From the NCBI GenBank assembly GCA_038146865.1, contig JAYQSL010000002.1, positions 434,001-498,000 of the forward strand: a stretch of DNA of 64,000 nt, given 5' to 3'. Each line of letters opens with the position of its first letter. Position 1 is the stretch's first letter. Source of the stretch: GCA-2709075 sp038146865. Lineage in GTDB: Bacteria > Pseudomonadota > Alphaproteobacteria > MPNO01 > UBA2964. Under the pieces are notes generated by a model that worked only from the letters and a program-made list of their open reading frames with translations, searched no databases and was not told the DNA's origin. Position numbers and translations under genes: made by a program. Shown piece by piece: positions 18,107 through 27,412 of the stretch.

Positions 18107-20188
18107 TTGCTTAAGTTATTCAGGAACGATTTCACGGCGCCTAAAGCGAATTTCTTGTATGTCATCGCAACACCTTTCAAGCACCCTCATCAACAACTTC
18201 CTTATTTATCAGCGACCCTGTTTGCCGTGACTTTCCTTTTGGCCACTTTTTCCAAGTCAGCAGAAACAAGACCAATTATAGATCTCTCAGTTGCAGAAAA
18301 TAAGTATTACAGCTCAAAACTCAAAAAAATCCAAAAGGATAATTGGAACCGCCAACGGACTCAGAGAGGGGAGGCCTATAATATATTGGGAGATAAAATT
18401 GTCGCCTGGTTAGAGATGACCCGCGACAGCGATGGGTACTCATTTGAAGAACTGGAACATTTTATAACCAAAAATGATCATTGGCCAGGTATCCGCTCTA
18501 TTCGGACAAACTTGGAACGTCGGATGGAGGTTGAGCGCCGCTCAGCACAATGGCTTATTGATTGGTTCAAGAAGCACCCCCCTTTAACCATTGAAGGACA
18601 TGAAGCGCTCGCTAGGGCACTAATAGAGAAAGATCAAAAAATAAAGGCTATTCCAAATATCAAAGCGGCTTGGCTAACCGGTCGTTTTTCGCCCAAAAGT
18701 CAAAGTGAGTTCTACAAACGATACCACAAGTTTCTTGATCCCAAACTGCATTGGAATAGGCTTGATCGTCTCCTATGGCTGGGTAGAACCAATGAAGCAC
18801 GAAGGATGTTGCGTCTTGTGCCATATAACAAACGCATTCAAGCCCTCGCCAGAATTAAATTGCGCTCCTTGCATGGTGGCGTAGATAAAACAATTTCCCT
18901 TCTATCTGAGGCTGACAAAAAAGATCCAGGAATAATCTATGAGAGGATCAGATGGCGTCGGGTCAAAAATAAAAATCTACAGACTGTCGATTTATTTAAT
19001 ACTCACCGAGGAGGTCCTGTTCATCCCAGATTATGGGCAGCTGAAAGAATGATTATAGCTCGAAGATTAATAGCCCTCGGAGAGACCAGTGCGGCGTGGC
19101 AAATTCTTAGAGACCATCAAATATCGTTCTCAGAAGATCGCCTGAGCTACGCAAAGGTGCAGTGGTTAGCGGGCTGGCTTGCATTGAGATATCTTAAGAA
19201 ACCGGCTGAAGCCTTCGCCCGGTTCAAAGATTTATTCGAGGTTGTTCGATATCCGGTCAGTAAAGCCCGCGCTGCATACTGGCTGGGACGATCAGCAGAA
19301 ACTCTAGGCGACCCAAAACTGGCGGTGAAATGGTTTATCGAGGCAGCCAAACACCCGACGACTTTTTACGGGCAACTCGGCCTACAAGAATTACCTGAAA
19401 AGTATCAATCAAGAATCAAGCCATCTGTTTTCGATTTTCCACCTTCCGAAAAGGAGGTTTTCTACGGCTTGGAATTGGTACGATCAGTCAAATTTTTAGA
19501 AAAAATTGGGCAACATGATCTTGCTGGAATGTTTTTTAAAAAGATTGTTCAGAATGGAGCCGCTCCAGTAATTTTTTTCAAAGCCATGCATCTCGCAAAG
19601 TTAGTTAAGCGAATTGATTTAGCAGTTTGGTTGTCTAGGAGAGCTCATCGGAAAGGATTGATATTTATCAATGAAGGCTATCCAGAGCTGGATGTACCGA
19701 AAGGGCCATTAGAGCCAAGTTTACTGCGGGCAATAATCCGGCAGGAAAGTAATTTTAATATTAGGGCATTAAGCCCTCGAGGCGCGGCGGGCCTTATGCA
19801 ACTAATGCCATACACGGCGAAGGCGACGGCATCAAAAATTGGAGTGGCATTTTCTAAGTCAAAACTAATAGAGGATGCTGGCTATAACCTTGAAATTGGA
19901 TCTTCCTACCTAATACGCCTACTTCACAGGTTCAAAGGCTCGTATATCCTCGCGATTGCAGCATATAATGCCGGCCCTAAATCGGTCGCTAATTGGCTGA
20001 GAAGTTTTGGAGACCCAAGGAATGAAAAAGTTGACCCCATAGATTGGATTGAACAAATTCCCTTCTTGGAGACCAGGACATATGTCCAAAGAGTGTTAGG
20101 AAATTTGCAAATTTTTCGTTATCGGGAAGTTGGCGGAATAAACTCCCAAAACATAAAAATGGACCTTACTCGTGGATACGCACCATAG
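18107..20188 (+). CDS. slt: Soluble lytic murein transglycosylase
   Basis: Slt-type enzymes cleave peptidoglycan in the periplasm, forming 1,6-anhydromuramyl ends. The 693-residue protein has an N-terminal hydrophobic export segment (33-49), an alpha-helical superhelix rich in TPR-like repeats up to about 520, and a C-terminal catalytic domain. The catalytic glutamate is Glu547 in IIRQESNFN, followed by SPRGAAGLMQLMP and AIAAYNAGP. The start is a TTG at 18107 with AAGGAAAG 7 bases upstream. The stop overlaps the next gene by 17 bases. Confidence 0.93.
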   Translation: MLKLFRNDFTAPKANFLYVIATPFKHPHQQLPYLSATLFAVTFLLATFSKSAETRPIIDLSVAENKYYSSKLKKIQKDNWNRQRTQRGEAYNILGDKIVAWLEMTRDSDGYSFEELEHFITKNDHWPGIRSIRTNLERRMEVERRSAQWLIDWFKKHPPLTIEGHEALARALIEKDQKIKAIPNIKAAWLTGRFSPKSQSEFYKRYHKFLDPKLHWNRLDRLLWLGRTNEARRMLRLVPYNKRIQALARIKLRSLHGGVDKTISLLSEADKKDPGIIYERIRWRRVKNKNLQTVDLFNTHRGGPVHPRLWAAERMIIARRLIALGETSAAWQILRDHQISFSEDRLSYAKVQWLAGWLALRYLKKPAEAFARFKDLFEVVRYPVSKARAAYWLGRSAETLGDPKLAVKWFIEAAKHPTTFYGQLGLQELPEKYQSRIKPSVFDFPPSEKEVFYGLELVRSVKFLEKIGQHDLAGMFFKKIVQNGAAPVIFFKAMHLAKLVKRIDLAVWLSRRAHRKGLIFINEGYPELDVPKGPLEPSLLRAIIRQESNFNIRALSPRGAAGLMQLMPYTAKATASKIGVAFSKSKLIEDAGYNLEIGSSYLIRLLHRFKGSYILAIAAYNAGPKSVANWLRSFGDPRNEKVDPIDWIEQIPFLETRTYVQRVLGNLQIFRYREVGGINSQNIKMDLTRGYAP

Positions 20189-20876
20189 AAAAAGCAACCA
20201 AATCCGAGCATGCGTTTTTGATGTTTACGGCACCTTGCTGGATTTTAATTCTGCAATCAATAAGTGTAGGCATAAGATTGGATCAAAGAGCGACCAACTA
20301 GGCGAGCTCTGGCGAAGAAAACAACTGGAATATTCTTGGCTTCGAACTTTAATGGGAAAACATGCAGACTTTGATCAAATAACAGCCGCCGCCCTTGATT
20401 ATTCTCTGGCCACCCTGAGTATTGAAGACAAAGAGCTCAGAAGTGATTTGCTTGGCCTATTCCATGAGTTGGAACCCTTTCCCGAAGTCCCAAAGATTCT
20501 TAAAGAATTAAAGAGCGAAACGCTCAGCATCGTAATTTTGTCGAATGGCACACCTCACACGCTGAGAGCGAGCCTCCGGCAGGCGCGGATTAATCTCAAG
20601 TTCGATGAAATTTATTCAATAGAAACTGTGGGTAAGTTTAAACCACACCCCGACGTATACCGAATTCCATGCGATGGACTTGGTCTCGAACCTAAAGATA
20701 TCGCCTTTATATCTGCGAATAGTTGGGATATCGCCGGTGCTGCAAGCTTTGGACTCAAAACTATTTGGGTCAATCGCTATGGAGCTAAAAATGAATTATT
20801 AACATTCGATCCAAACTTCGAAATTATCAATCTAACCATGCTACCAGAACTGATATCGACTGGTGACTTTAAGTGA
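20172..20876 (+). CDS. (S)-2-haloacid dehalogenase-like HAD hydrolase
   Basis: The 234-residue protein matches haloacid dehalogenase type II. The nucleophile is Asp17 in FDVYGTLLD. The substrate-side segment LWRRKQLEYSWLRTLMG is close to known L-2-haloacid dehalogenases, and the SNGTP, GKFKPHPDVY and SANSWD motifs supply the Ser-Asn, Lys and Ser/Asn/Asp residues specific to that enzyme. It would hydrolyse short 2-haloacids such as chloroacetate. The start is GTG at 20172, inside the end of slt, and its stop overlaps the next gene (GTGA). Confidence 0.85.
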   Translation: MDTHHRKSNQIRACVFDVYGTLLDFNSAINKCRHKIGSKSDQLGELWRRKQLEYSWLRTLMGKHADFDQITAAALDYSLATLSIEDKELRSDLLGLFHELEPFPEVPKILKELKSETLSIVILSNGTPHTLRASLRQARINLKFDEIYSIETVGKFKPHPDVYRIPCDGLGLEPKDIAFISANSWDIAGAASFGLKTIWVNRYGAKNELLTFDPNFEIINLTMLPELISTGDFK

Positions 20877-21853
20877 CTGATATCTCTTTCTCTGATATTG
20901 AGGACGCTGCTTTAAGGTTAGAAAAGCTAGTAGTTCGGACCCCTTTGCTTGAAACTGATTTTGGTCTTTCTGGTTACCGGCGCGTATTCCTGAAGCTAGA
21001 GACAAATCAAGTCACTGGTTCATTTAAATTTCGCGGCGCGTACAACAAGATAAGCCAACTGGACGAAGCATCGCTTAGAGCCGGGGTGGTAGCCTATTCA
21101 TCTGGGAACCATGCCCAAGCGGTAGCCTGTGTAGCCAAGATTCTTGGCACTAAAGCTGTCATCGTAATGCCGAGCGACGCGCCGAAAAAAAAATTAGAGG
21201 CCACCAGAGGCTACGACGCAGAGGTAATAGTCTATGACCGATGGAAGGAGTCTAGAGAAGACATAGCAATCCAGGTTGTAAATGAGAGGAGCATGACGCT
21301 GGTTCCTCCGTTTGATGACCCAATGGTGATAGCGGGCCAAGGAACGGCTGGATTAGAGATCGTCCAAGAGTTAAATACATTAAACATAAAACCCGACTTA
21401 ATTTTGGTCCCCGCCAGCGGTGGCGGCTTGGTATCGGGTGTTTCAATCGCAATAAAAAGTGCTTTTCCAGATTGCACTATATTTTGTGTCGAGCCAGAAC
21501 ATTTTGATGATATCAGCCTCTCACTCTCCAAAGGCGAGAGGGTAACCAATCAAGCTCCGATTCAAAATTCTATTTGTGACGCTCTTTTAGTTCCAACACC
21601 CGGCAAATTGACCTTCGAAATTATGAAAAAGTTTTTGGCAGGCGGGCTAACTGTTTCAGATGAGGCGGTTAAACGTGCCATGCGCCACTGTTGGTTGGAG
21701 AACAGAATAATCTTGGAACCTGGAGGGGCTGTTGCGGTTGCAGCAATTATGGAAAAAATCGCACCACCGGCCTCGGTCACAGTAGTGTTGTGCTCCGGCG
21801 GAAATATCGATGAGAAGAGTTTCAAAAGGCTAATAAAAGATGCCACAAATTAA
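20873..21853 (+). CDS. Threonine/serine dehydratase-like PLP enzyme
   Basis: This 326-residue fold-type II PLP enzyme resembles catabolic threonine dehydratase and serine racemase. The PLP lysine is Lys52 in TGSFKFRGAYNK. SSGNHAQAVA (76-85) and the glycine-rich ASGGGLVSG bind the cofactor phosphate region, and CSGGN is near the C-terminus. There is no ACT regulatory domain, so it is not the biosynthetic IlvA type. The start is a GTG that overlaps the dehalogenase stop by 4 bases. Alternatives include serine racemase or 3-hydroxyaspartate dehydratase. Confidence 0.85.
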   Translation: MTDISFSDIEDAALRLEKLVVRTPLLETDFGLSGYRRVFLKLETNQVTGSFKFRGAYNKISQLDEASLRAGVVAYSSGNHAQAVACVAKILGTKAVIVMPSDAPKKKLEATRGYDAEVIVYDRWKESREDIAIQVVNERSMTLVPPFDDPMVIAGQGTAGLEIVQELNTLNIKPDLILVPASGGGLVSGVSIAIKSAFPDCTIFCVEPEHFDDISLSLSKGERVTNQAPIQNSICDALLVPTPGKLTFEIMKKFLAGGLTVSDEAVKRAMRHCWLENRIILEPGGAVAVAAIMEKIAPPASVTVVLCSGGNIDEKSFKRLIKDATN

Positions 21854-21941
21854 GGGCCCCTTTCTATCGGCAATGGGGTGGGGAGGCCGAAAAACTTTAT
21901 ATTAAAGGAACTTGTCAATAATGCGTTTTTGGAAATGGCTC

Positions 21942-23477
21942 TCAGTTTGGATGCCCTCTGAGAGCGTCCTCTTTGACTAGCCTCCTTACCACCTTGCCTA
22001 CACTGCTGCGGGGCAAATCATCTAATATCCTGATCCGCTTTGGCGCTTTGACCGATCCGACGGCCTCTTTCGCAAAAGAGATCAGCTCTGAAACACCTAC
22101 GTTAGCACCCTTTCTTAGAACGACGGCCGCCTGGACCGCTTCGCCCCACTTCTCATCTGCCACACCATAAACAACACATTCATTCACAGCAGGATGCTTG
22201 ACCAAAGCCGCTTCGATATCGCTCGGATATACATTAAATCCTCCTGAAATAATTACATCGCGTAAGCGGTCTTTCAAATATAGGTAGCCCCTGTCATCTA
22301 AGGTCCCAAGATCTCCAGTCCGCAACCAATTTCCATGCATCACGTCGGCCGTCGCCTCGGGCATATCTAAATATCCTGTCATGGTAAGCCCCCCAGACAG
22401 CACGATTTCGCCATCTTCACCAGCTGGCAATATTTTCTTTGAATCAGGATCCATAATCTCAACACGCGTAAGAAAACTCGCCCTACCAACCGAGGCCACT
22501 AAGCCTTCATCCACCATTTCTCGAGGTGACAAAAATGTTACTACTTGGGGTGCTTCGGTCTGACCATAGTTGGTCGCGACCACGTCACCAAAAACAGACC
22601 TGGTTTCCCGAATTTTTTCGGGCGGCATCGGGGCCCCGCCGTAGATCAAACGCTTCAAATGCGGAAAACTTGCGGATCCTCCAATTTCTGCAAGCATCAT
22701 ATAGATCACGGTCGGCGGGATAAAAGTGGTAGAAACTTTTTGTTCGGAGAAAGCTTCGATAATTTCAGATGGACGCATCGTCCTCTTTCCTAGAACGAGC
22801 GTACCACCAACCGCTAACGTTGGGGTAACATAGCATGATGTTCCATGTGTGATTGGAGCAGCCAAAAGGTAGCGATCTGAGGACCTAAGACCCAGTTCAT
22901 GGATCATGCACGCTGCTCCAGTCACCCACGCTCTGTATGGTTGCAGCACGCCTTTTGGTTTACCACTGGAACCTCCAGTAAATTTAATTGCCTGCGTATC
23001 TTTAGATTTTAAATTAAATCTTATTGGTATCTTGTTGTAATAAAGCGCAATTTTTCCATCTACAGTGTCGGTCTCCTTAGCTCCGCCTCCCCAACCGTAT
23101 AAGATGTTGGGAACCAAAGGGGTAACCTTGTTTTCACAGTCTTCATCCAAAATTAGTATGGAGGGTTTAGCGGCGTCCAACTTTGCATCAAGCTCATCCT
23201 TCGAGTCGCGAGGATTCAGTGGCACCCAAACTTTTCCAGCGGCCATGGTCGCCAGCAGTGCAATCAAATGTTCTAAACTGTTATAGCCGCAAATTCCTAC
23301 CCTAGATTGGGGGGTGGAGTCCAAATCTTGTAAAGCGCAAGCAAGTGCATCAACTTGTTTCCTAAGCTCTCCGTAACGCAGGATCGTGTCTGGTCCATCG
23401 ATTGCGACGGCATCCGGTGTTATCCGGGCCGCTGCATAAAACATATCAATCGGTTTAATTATCTGCCTCCAACCCAT
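21942..23477 (-). CDS. AMP-forming acyl-CoA synthetase
   Basis: The 511-residue protein belongs to the ANL superfamily, which activates carboxylic acids through an acyl-AMP. Motifs are the phosphate loop FTGGSSGKPKG (167-177), NYGQTEAP, RTGDLGTLDDRGYLYLKDR and the C-terminal catalytic Lys in SSVGKVVRR. I choose the ATG at 23477, which has GAGAGGA upstream and starts where relatives start; an extension to 23513 lies inside the enolase gene. It overlaps the upstream gene by 23 bases and is the last member of a three-gene operon. The acid it activates is unknown. Confidence 0.9.
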   Translation of the reverse strand: MGWRQIIKPIDMFYAAARITPDAVAIDGPDTILRYGELRKQVDALACALQDLDSTPQSRVGICGYNSLEHLIALLATMAAGKVWVPLNPRDSKDELDAKLDAAKPSILILDEDCENKVTPLVPNILYGWGGGAKETDTVDGKIALYYNKIPIRFNLKSKDTQAIKFTGGSSGKPKGVLQPYRAWVTGAACMIHELGLRSSDRYLLAAPITHGTSCYVTPTLAVGGTLVLGKRTMRPSEIIEAFSEQKVSTTFIPPTVIYMMLAEIGGSASFPHLKRLIYGGAPMPPEKIRETRSVFGDVVATNYGQTEAPQVVTFLSPREMVDEGLVASVGRASFLTRVEIMDPDSKKILPAGEDGEIVLSGGLTMTGYLDMPEATADVMHGNWLRTGDLGTLDDRGYLYLKDRLRDVIISGGFNVYPSDIEAALVKHPAVNECVVYGVADEKWGEAVQAAVVLRKGANVGVSELISFAKEAVGSVKAPKRIRILDDLPRSSVGKVVRRLVKEDALRGHPN

Positions 23478-24540
23478 ATTCCTCTCTAACACCATCCAAC
23501 CATACCAGGCCATGCCCCGGGGCTTTCGGTAATTCCATCATTCCTGATTGGTCAAAGGTAAGAGGTTGATAAAACAAGGCTTCCAGCAAAGGAAAGTCCT
23601 CGAGCCAACAAACTGAGGGTGCAGCGGCCGCTAAATGGATAAATAAAGCAGGCAAAAAATGGGGTGCAACTGAAACACCAAAATACTCTGCAATATTAGC
23701 TAATCTTAACGCTTCGGTGAGGCCGCCCATCATCGCAAGGTCAGGCTGAACAATTGAAATGGCTTGAGAATTAAAAAAAGGGGCTAACTCCATTAGCCCT
23801 TGATGATGTTCCCCCACAGCAATTGGAACAGATGACTGTGCCGCAAGTTTCTTGTACCCATTGATATCTTGAGAGGGGAGCGGTTCTTCAATCCACATAA
23901 GATTGAAATCATGACACGCATTCAATAAATGCGTCGCCTGTGCCAAGTTAGCTTTTTCATTTAAATCAGCCATTATCCCAACGCCGGGGGGAAGCGCATC
24001 CGCTACGGCGGATAGCCGATCTATATCAGTTACATCCCCTGAAAAACGCAATTTTATCGCGGTTGAACCTCGCTTTACGTAATCAAGAGCCTGGGCAGCA
24101 GCCGCTTCTGGCTCCTGCGACGGACCAAACCCTCCGCTGCCGTATACAGGAACCGACCTTAGTTCTCCGCCCATCGCCACGCCAAGCGGGACCCCCTGAA
24201 TCTTGGAGTACAAATCCCAAACAGATAGATCGATAGCCGCAATGGCAAGATAGCCAAAGCCTCTCCCTGTACGGTTTAACGATGATGCGAGCTTTCGCCA
24301 AATTGACTGCGGATGCTTTACTTCTTCTCCCACTACATAATTTGACAATAAAGAACGACCAATCGCCGCCACCTGCTGGCCATCCCCGCCCAATACATAA
24401 GAAAATCCGGTTCCACTGTGTCCAGTACTTGTTTCGAGATCACAAATAATAACATCAACGTGCGTGATACCAGACCCTCCCGTTGCACTTCCTAGCGGAT
24501 ACCGCAAAAGAGACACTGATGCATTTATAATTTTTACCAC
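23455..24540 (-). CDS. Mandelate racemase/muconate lactonizing enzyme family protein
   Basis: This 361-residue enolase-superfamily enzyme abstracts a proton next to a carboxylate. Visible active-site residues are Lys163 (IKLRFSGD), the metal ligands Asp192 (MADLNEKAN), Glu218 (WIEEPLP) and Glu244 (VGEHHQG), and a histidine in VAPHFLP that could be the second acid/base. This mix suggests a sugar-acid dehydratase or racemase rather than muconate cycloisomerase. The start is GTG at 24540 and overlaps the stop of the upstream DUF120 gene by 7 bases, so translation is coupled. Confidence 0.88.
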   Translation of the reverse strand: MVKIINASVSLLRYPLGSATGGSGITHVDVIICDLETSTGHSGTGFSYVLGGDGQQVAAIGRSLLSNYVVGEEVKHPQSIWRKLASSLNRTGRGFGYLAIAAIDLSVWDLYSKIQGVPLGVAMGGELRSVPVYGSGGFGPSQEPEAAAAQALDYVKRGSTAIKLRFSGDVTDIDRLSAVADALPPGVGIMADLNEKANLAQATHLLNACHDFNLMWIEEPLPSQDINGYKKLAAQSSVPIAVGEHHQGLMELAPFFNSQAISIVQPDLAMMGGLTEALRLANIAEYFGVSVAPHFLPALFIHLAAAAPSVCWLEDFPLLEALFYQPLTFDQSGMMELPKAPGHGLVWLDGVREEYGLEADN

Positions 24541-24953
24541 GGGGATTGTGCTCTCAGTTGGTCACAAATCTCTAAACTCAGAGGGTCACCAGCATCTACG
24601 TCCAGCTCAGACCGAACGGGTATCGGTGCTATCAACTCGATTTTATCGACTGGATAAGAGTCCAGTTCGGGCAGGATAACGGCTGCCTTAATCTTTTTAT
24701 TTATACGAGCATGCCAAGCACGAGAGCCACACCAATCAGTGCTAGGAGCCGGTAATCGAATTCCCTCCCAACTGCGGACCCTATTCCAACTCAATCTTGC
24801 CCTGTCTGAGCCAACCACTAAATTGACAGTCCCCGGGTAGCATTGAATGGATAGGTACTTCAGAAAGGCCGCCCTTACCCAATCCTCTTGGGTAAAGTCT
24901 TTAGCCACCCCCAACCCGTCAGCTACTTCACATGTAAGATTCTCTACCAGCAT
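24534..24953 (-). CDS. DUF120 protein resembling archaeal CTP-dependent riboflavin kinase
   Basis: The 139-residue protein shows the pattern of the archaeal riboflavin kinase fold: CYPGTVNLVV near residue 38, an RLPAPSTDWCG/CRAWHARI segment, then AAVILPELDSYPVDKIELIAPIPVRSELDVDAGDPLSLEI at the end. In archaea this fold uses CTP to phosphorylate riboflavin; whether that activity survives here is unknown. Bacterial homologues are uncommon in my experience. It is the first gene of the operon with the enolase-family enzyme (7-base overlap) and the acyl-CoA synthetase. A ribosome site is not obvious before the ATG at 24953. Confidence 0.7.
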   Translation of the reverse strand: MLVENLTCEVADGLGVAKDFTQEDWVRAAFLKYLSIQCYPGTVNLVVGSDRARLSWNRVRSWEGIRLPAPSTDWCGSRAWHARINKKIKAAVILPELDSYPVDKIELIAPIPVRSELDVDAGDPLSLEICDQLRAQSPW

Positions 24954-25002
24954 GAAACTATATTATTTAATTAAAGTCCCCGGGGAAACCTGAAACACCC
25001 CC

Positions 25003-25032
25003 TTGCGGCAACTTAGGCAGTCGCAATAAGAT
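25003..25032 (+). promoter_or_regulatory. Candidate promoter for tRNA-Gly
   Basis: TTGCGG (25003-25008), an 18-base spacer and TAAGAT (25027-25032) stand 10 bases before the tRNA 5' end, the right distance for a tRNA promoter. The boxes match 4 of 6 each. Confidence 0.45.
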
Positions 25033-25041
25033 AAAGGTAAT

Positions 25042-25115
25042 GCGGGTGTAGCTCAATGGTAGAGCAGAAGCTTCCCAAGCTTAAGACGAGAGTTCGATTC
25101 TCTTCACCCGCTCCA
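25042..25115 (+). tRNA. tRNA-Gly (anticodon CCC)
   Basis: The cloverleaf folds with a perfect 7-bp acceptor stem (GCGGGTG/CACCCGC), D-arm GCTC/GAGC, anticodon loop TTCCCAA giving anticodon CCC, and T-arm GAGAG-TTCGATT-CTCTT. The CCA end is encoded. The top pair of the anticodon stem is G-A and unpaired. It reads GGG codons. Confidence 0.95.
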
Positions 25116-25137
25116 AAATCACCAAATAAGTGCTCAC

Positions 25138-26067
25138 ATGGCAATTCTTCTTATATCCTCCGAAGCACGGATGGCAGCGTGGAAAAAGGTCTTTCAGGCA
25201 GAGCTGCCAAATGAAGTCATCAGATGTTGGCCTGATTGCGAGCTAGAAGAAACCATTGATATAGTTATCATCGCAGAACCCAAGACTGGTCTGTTTGAAA
25301 AGCTTAAAAACCTAAAGCTTGTAATCGCGCAGCGGGCGGGGGTTGAAGATTTGGTTGACGCTCTCCGGAGTCGCCCCGATGTAAAACTTTGCCGAGCCCA
25401 GCGCCCTGATGGCGATCGTATGATTGATGATTACGCTCTGTTGTGCGTCATGTACCATCATCGTAATTTTCAGGATTTGATCCTGGCTAATAGCTCTAGG
25501 GAATGGATTAATCCCGAGGTATCTTTTTCTGAGGAATGCACCGTTGGAATCATGGGCCTTGGTGTCATTGGGAGTTCAGTAGCCCGCAGAATAAGAGATG
25601 CTGGTTATCGCGTCGTCACTTGGAACCGATCTGGAGCCAATGAAAAAGACATGGAACATTTTTCTGGCCCAGAGGGTTTCAAAGAATTCATGGGAAAATC
25701 GAAGATTCTAGTTAATCTCCTCGCCCTCACAAGCGAGACCAAAAATATCATCAACTCGAACAGCATAGACCTTTTACCAACTGGGGCTGCTTTCATAAAT
25801 CTGGGACGGGGAGAGCACGTTGTTGATGAGGACCTGATAGTCGCTTTGGAAAAAAAACAATTGAGCGCTGCAACTCTAGACGTTTTTCGGGAAGAACCTC
25901 TGCCAAGAGAGCACCCATTTTGGCAAAATCCGCGGATATTAGTGATGCCACATATCGCGCGCCGTCCTAGGATTGATTTTCTTACCCCTCAGCTTATCGA
26001 AAATATCCGTCGTTTTCGTGACAGAAAACCTTTGTTACAAGAGGTTGACGTCACAAAAGGATACTAG
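25138..26067 (+). CDS. D-2-hydroxyacid dehydrogenase (GhrA-like glyoxylate/hydroxypyruvate reductase)
   Basis: The 309-residue protein has a Rossmann NAD(P) site at GIMGLGVIGSSVARRIRDAG and a basic residue soon after (TWNRSG), which suggests NADPH. The catalytic set of the family is present: Arg in NLGRGEHV, Glu in FREEPLP and His in MPHIARRP. GhrA-type enzymes reduce glyoxylate and hydroxypyruvate. It ends four bases into the convergent CoA-transferase gene. Confidence 0.88.
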   Translation: MAILLISSEARMAAWKKVFQAELPNEVIRCWPDCELEETIDIVIIAEPKTGLFEKLKNLKLVIAQRAGVEDLVDALRSRPDVKLCRAQRPDGDRMIDDYALLCVMYHHRNFQDLILANSSREWINPEVSFSEECTVGIMGLGVIGSSVARRIRDAGYRVVTWNRSGANEKDMEHFSGPEGFKEFMGKSKILVNLLALTSETKNIINSNSIDLLPTGAAFINLGRGEHVVDEDLIVALEKKQLSAATLDVFREEPLPREHPFWQNPRILVMPHIARRPRIDFLTPQLIENIRRFRDRKPLLQEVDVTKGY

Positions 26068-27293
26068 ACTACCCCCCTATCACTCAGTTCCCTGAAATGA
26101 ACAGCGTCAATCCCAAGAACTTCGTTCAAAACAGCCTCGGTATCTGCTCCAAGCATTGGCGGAGCATGACGATAGCTAACGGGCGTCTCTGAAAATCTCA
26201 ATGGACTAGCGACCATGGGTGCAGAAGCCCCTCCCACTGCAGGGTGAGGCATCTCAATCTTCATACCTCTGTCGAGAACTTGCGGATCCTCAAAGATTTC
26301 GTTCACATTATTGATGGGACCACAGCCGATTGAGCGCTCCTCTAACTCCTGTAACCACTCAGTTGATCCCTTGCTTAAAAAAATCGGTTCGAGAATCGGT
26401 ATAAGTTCGTCTCGATTTTTGACCCTAGCACTATTAGATGAAAATTTTTCATCCCTAGAAATTTCCGAGTGCCCCACAAACTCACAAAAGCGTTGGAATT
26501 GCGAATCATTTCCAATCGTTACCATGATGTGTCCATCAGCTGTCTTGAAGACCTGATAGGGGACTATATTCGGATGGCCATTACCCAAACGCGCAGGATT
26601 TTCTCCGCCAATTAGAAAATTCATAGCCTGGATCGAAAGCCATGCGACCTGCGTGTCGAGCATACCAATATCAATATATTGTCCTTTGCCATCAACCTCC
26701 CTGCTTCTCAAAGCCGCATTTATTGCGACCGATGCGTACATACCCGCCATTATATCTGCTATAGGGACCCCAGCCTTCATTGGTTCACCCTCAGGGGTCC
26801 CTGTAACTGACATAATGCCGCCCATTGCTTGAATAAGTGGGTCATATCCCGGACGCTGCGCATAGGGACCAGTTTGACCAAACCCGGTAATAGAACAATA
26901 GACCAGACCAGCGTTTGTCTTTCTAAGATCCTGGTAACCTAGGCCGTAACGCTCCAGGTTTCCCAACTTGAAATTCTCTACGAGAACGTCGGCTTTTTCT
27001 GCAATTTCGCGAACTAATCTTTGCCCCTCTATTTTCGAGATATCAATCGCAACAGAACGTTTATTGCGATTTGCTCCCATAAAATACGCCGACTCCGATG
27101 TATCCTTGCCTTCCTGATCTTTTAGAAAAGGTGGAGCAAAGCGCCGAGTATCATCGCCAGTACCTGGTCTTTCAATCTTGATAATCTCAGCACCCAGATC
27201 TCCCAAAATTTGGGTACAAAATGGTCCCGCTAGAATTCTGGTCAAGTCAAGGACGATTAAGCCAGAAAGGGGGCCATTTTTACCTGTCATCAT
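26064..27293 (-). CDS. Class III CoA-transferase (CaiB/BaiF family)
   Basis: Class III CoA-transferases move CoA between acids. The protein (409 residues from the ATG at 27293) begins GPLSGLIVLDLTRILAGPFCTQILGDLGAEIIKIE, the family signature, and has the catalytic aspartate Asp180 in GVPIADIMAGMYA. Two adjacent ATGs (27293 and 27290) follow GGAG; an in-frame extension to 27338 lacks family similarity. Partner acids cannot be told from sequence. Its 3' end overlaps the GhrA-like gene on the other strand by four bases. Confidence 0.9.
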   Translation of the reverse strand: MMTGKNGPLSGLIVLDLTRILAGPFCTQILGDLGAEIIKIERPGTGDDTRRFAPPFLKDQEGKDTSESAYFMGANRNKRSVAIDISKIEGQRLVREIAEKADVLVENFKLGNLERYGLGYQDLRKTNAGLVYCSITGFGQTGPYAQRPGYDPLIQAMGGIMSVTGTPEGEPMKAGVPIADIMAGMYASVAINAALRSREVDGKGQYIDIGMLDTQVAWLSIQAMNFLIGGENPARLGNGHPNIVPYQVFKTADGHIMVTIGNDSQFQRFCEFVGHSEISRDEKFSSNSARVKNRDELIPILEPIFLSKGSTEWLQELEERSIGCGPINNVNEIFEDPQVLDRGMKIEMPHPAVGGASAPMVASPLRFSETPVSYRHAPPMLGADTEAVLNEVLGIDAVHFRELSDRGVV

Positions 27294-27412
27294 ACACTCC
27301 AGAGTTATTTTGAGGTTTGCCAATAGATAGCAAATCACACCTATCTAAGGATAGATTAAAAATTTACCCTTCAAAAAATAAAATATCAAAACAGCAATCT
27401 ATGAGTTAAGAC

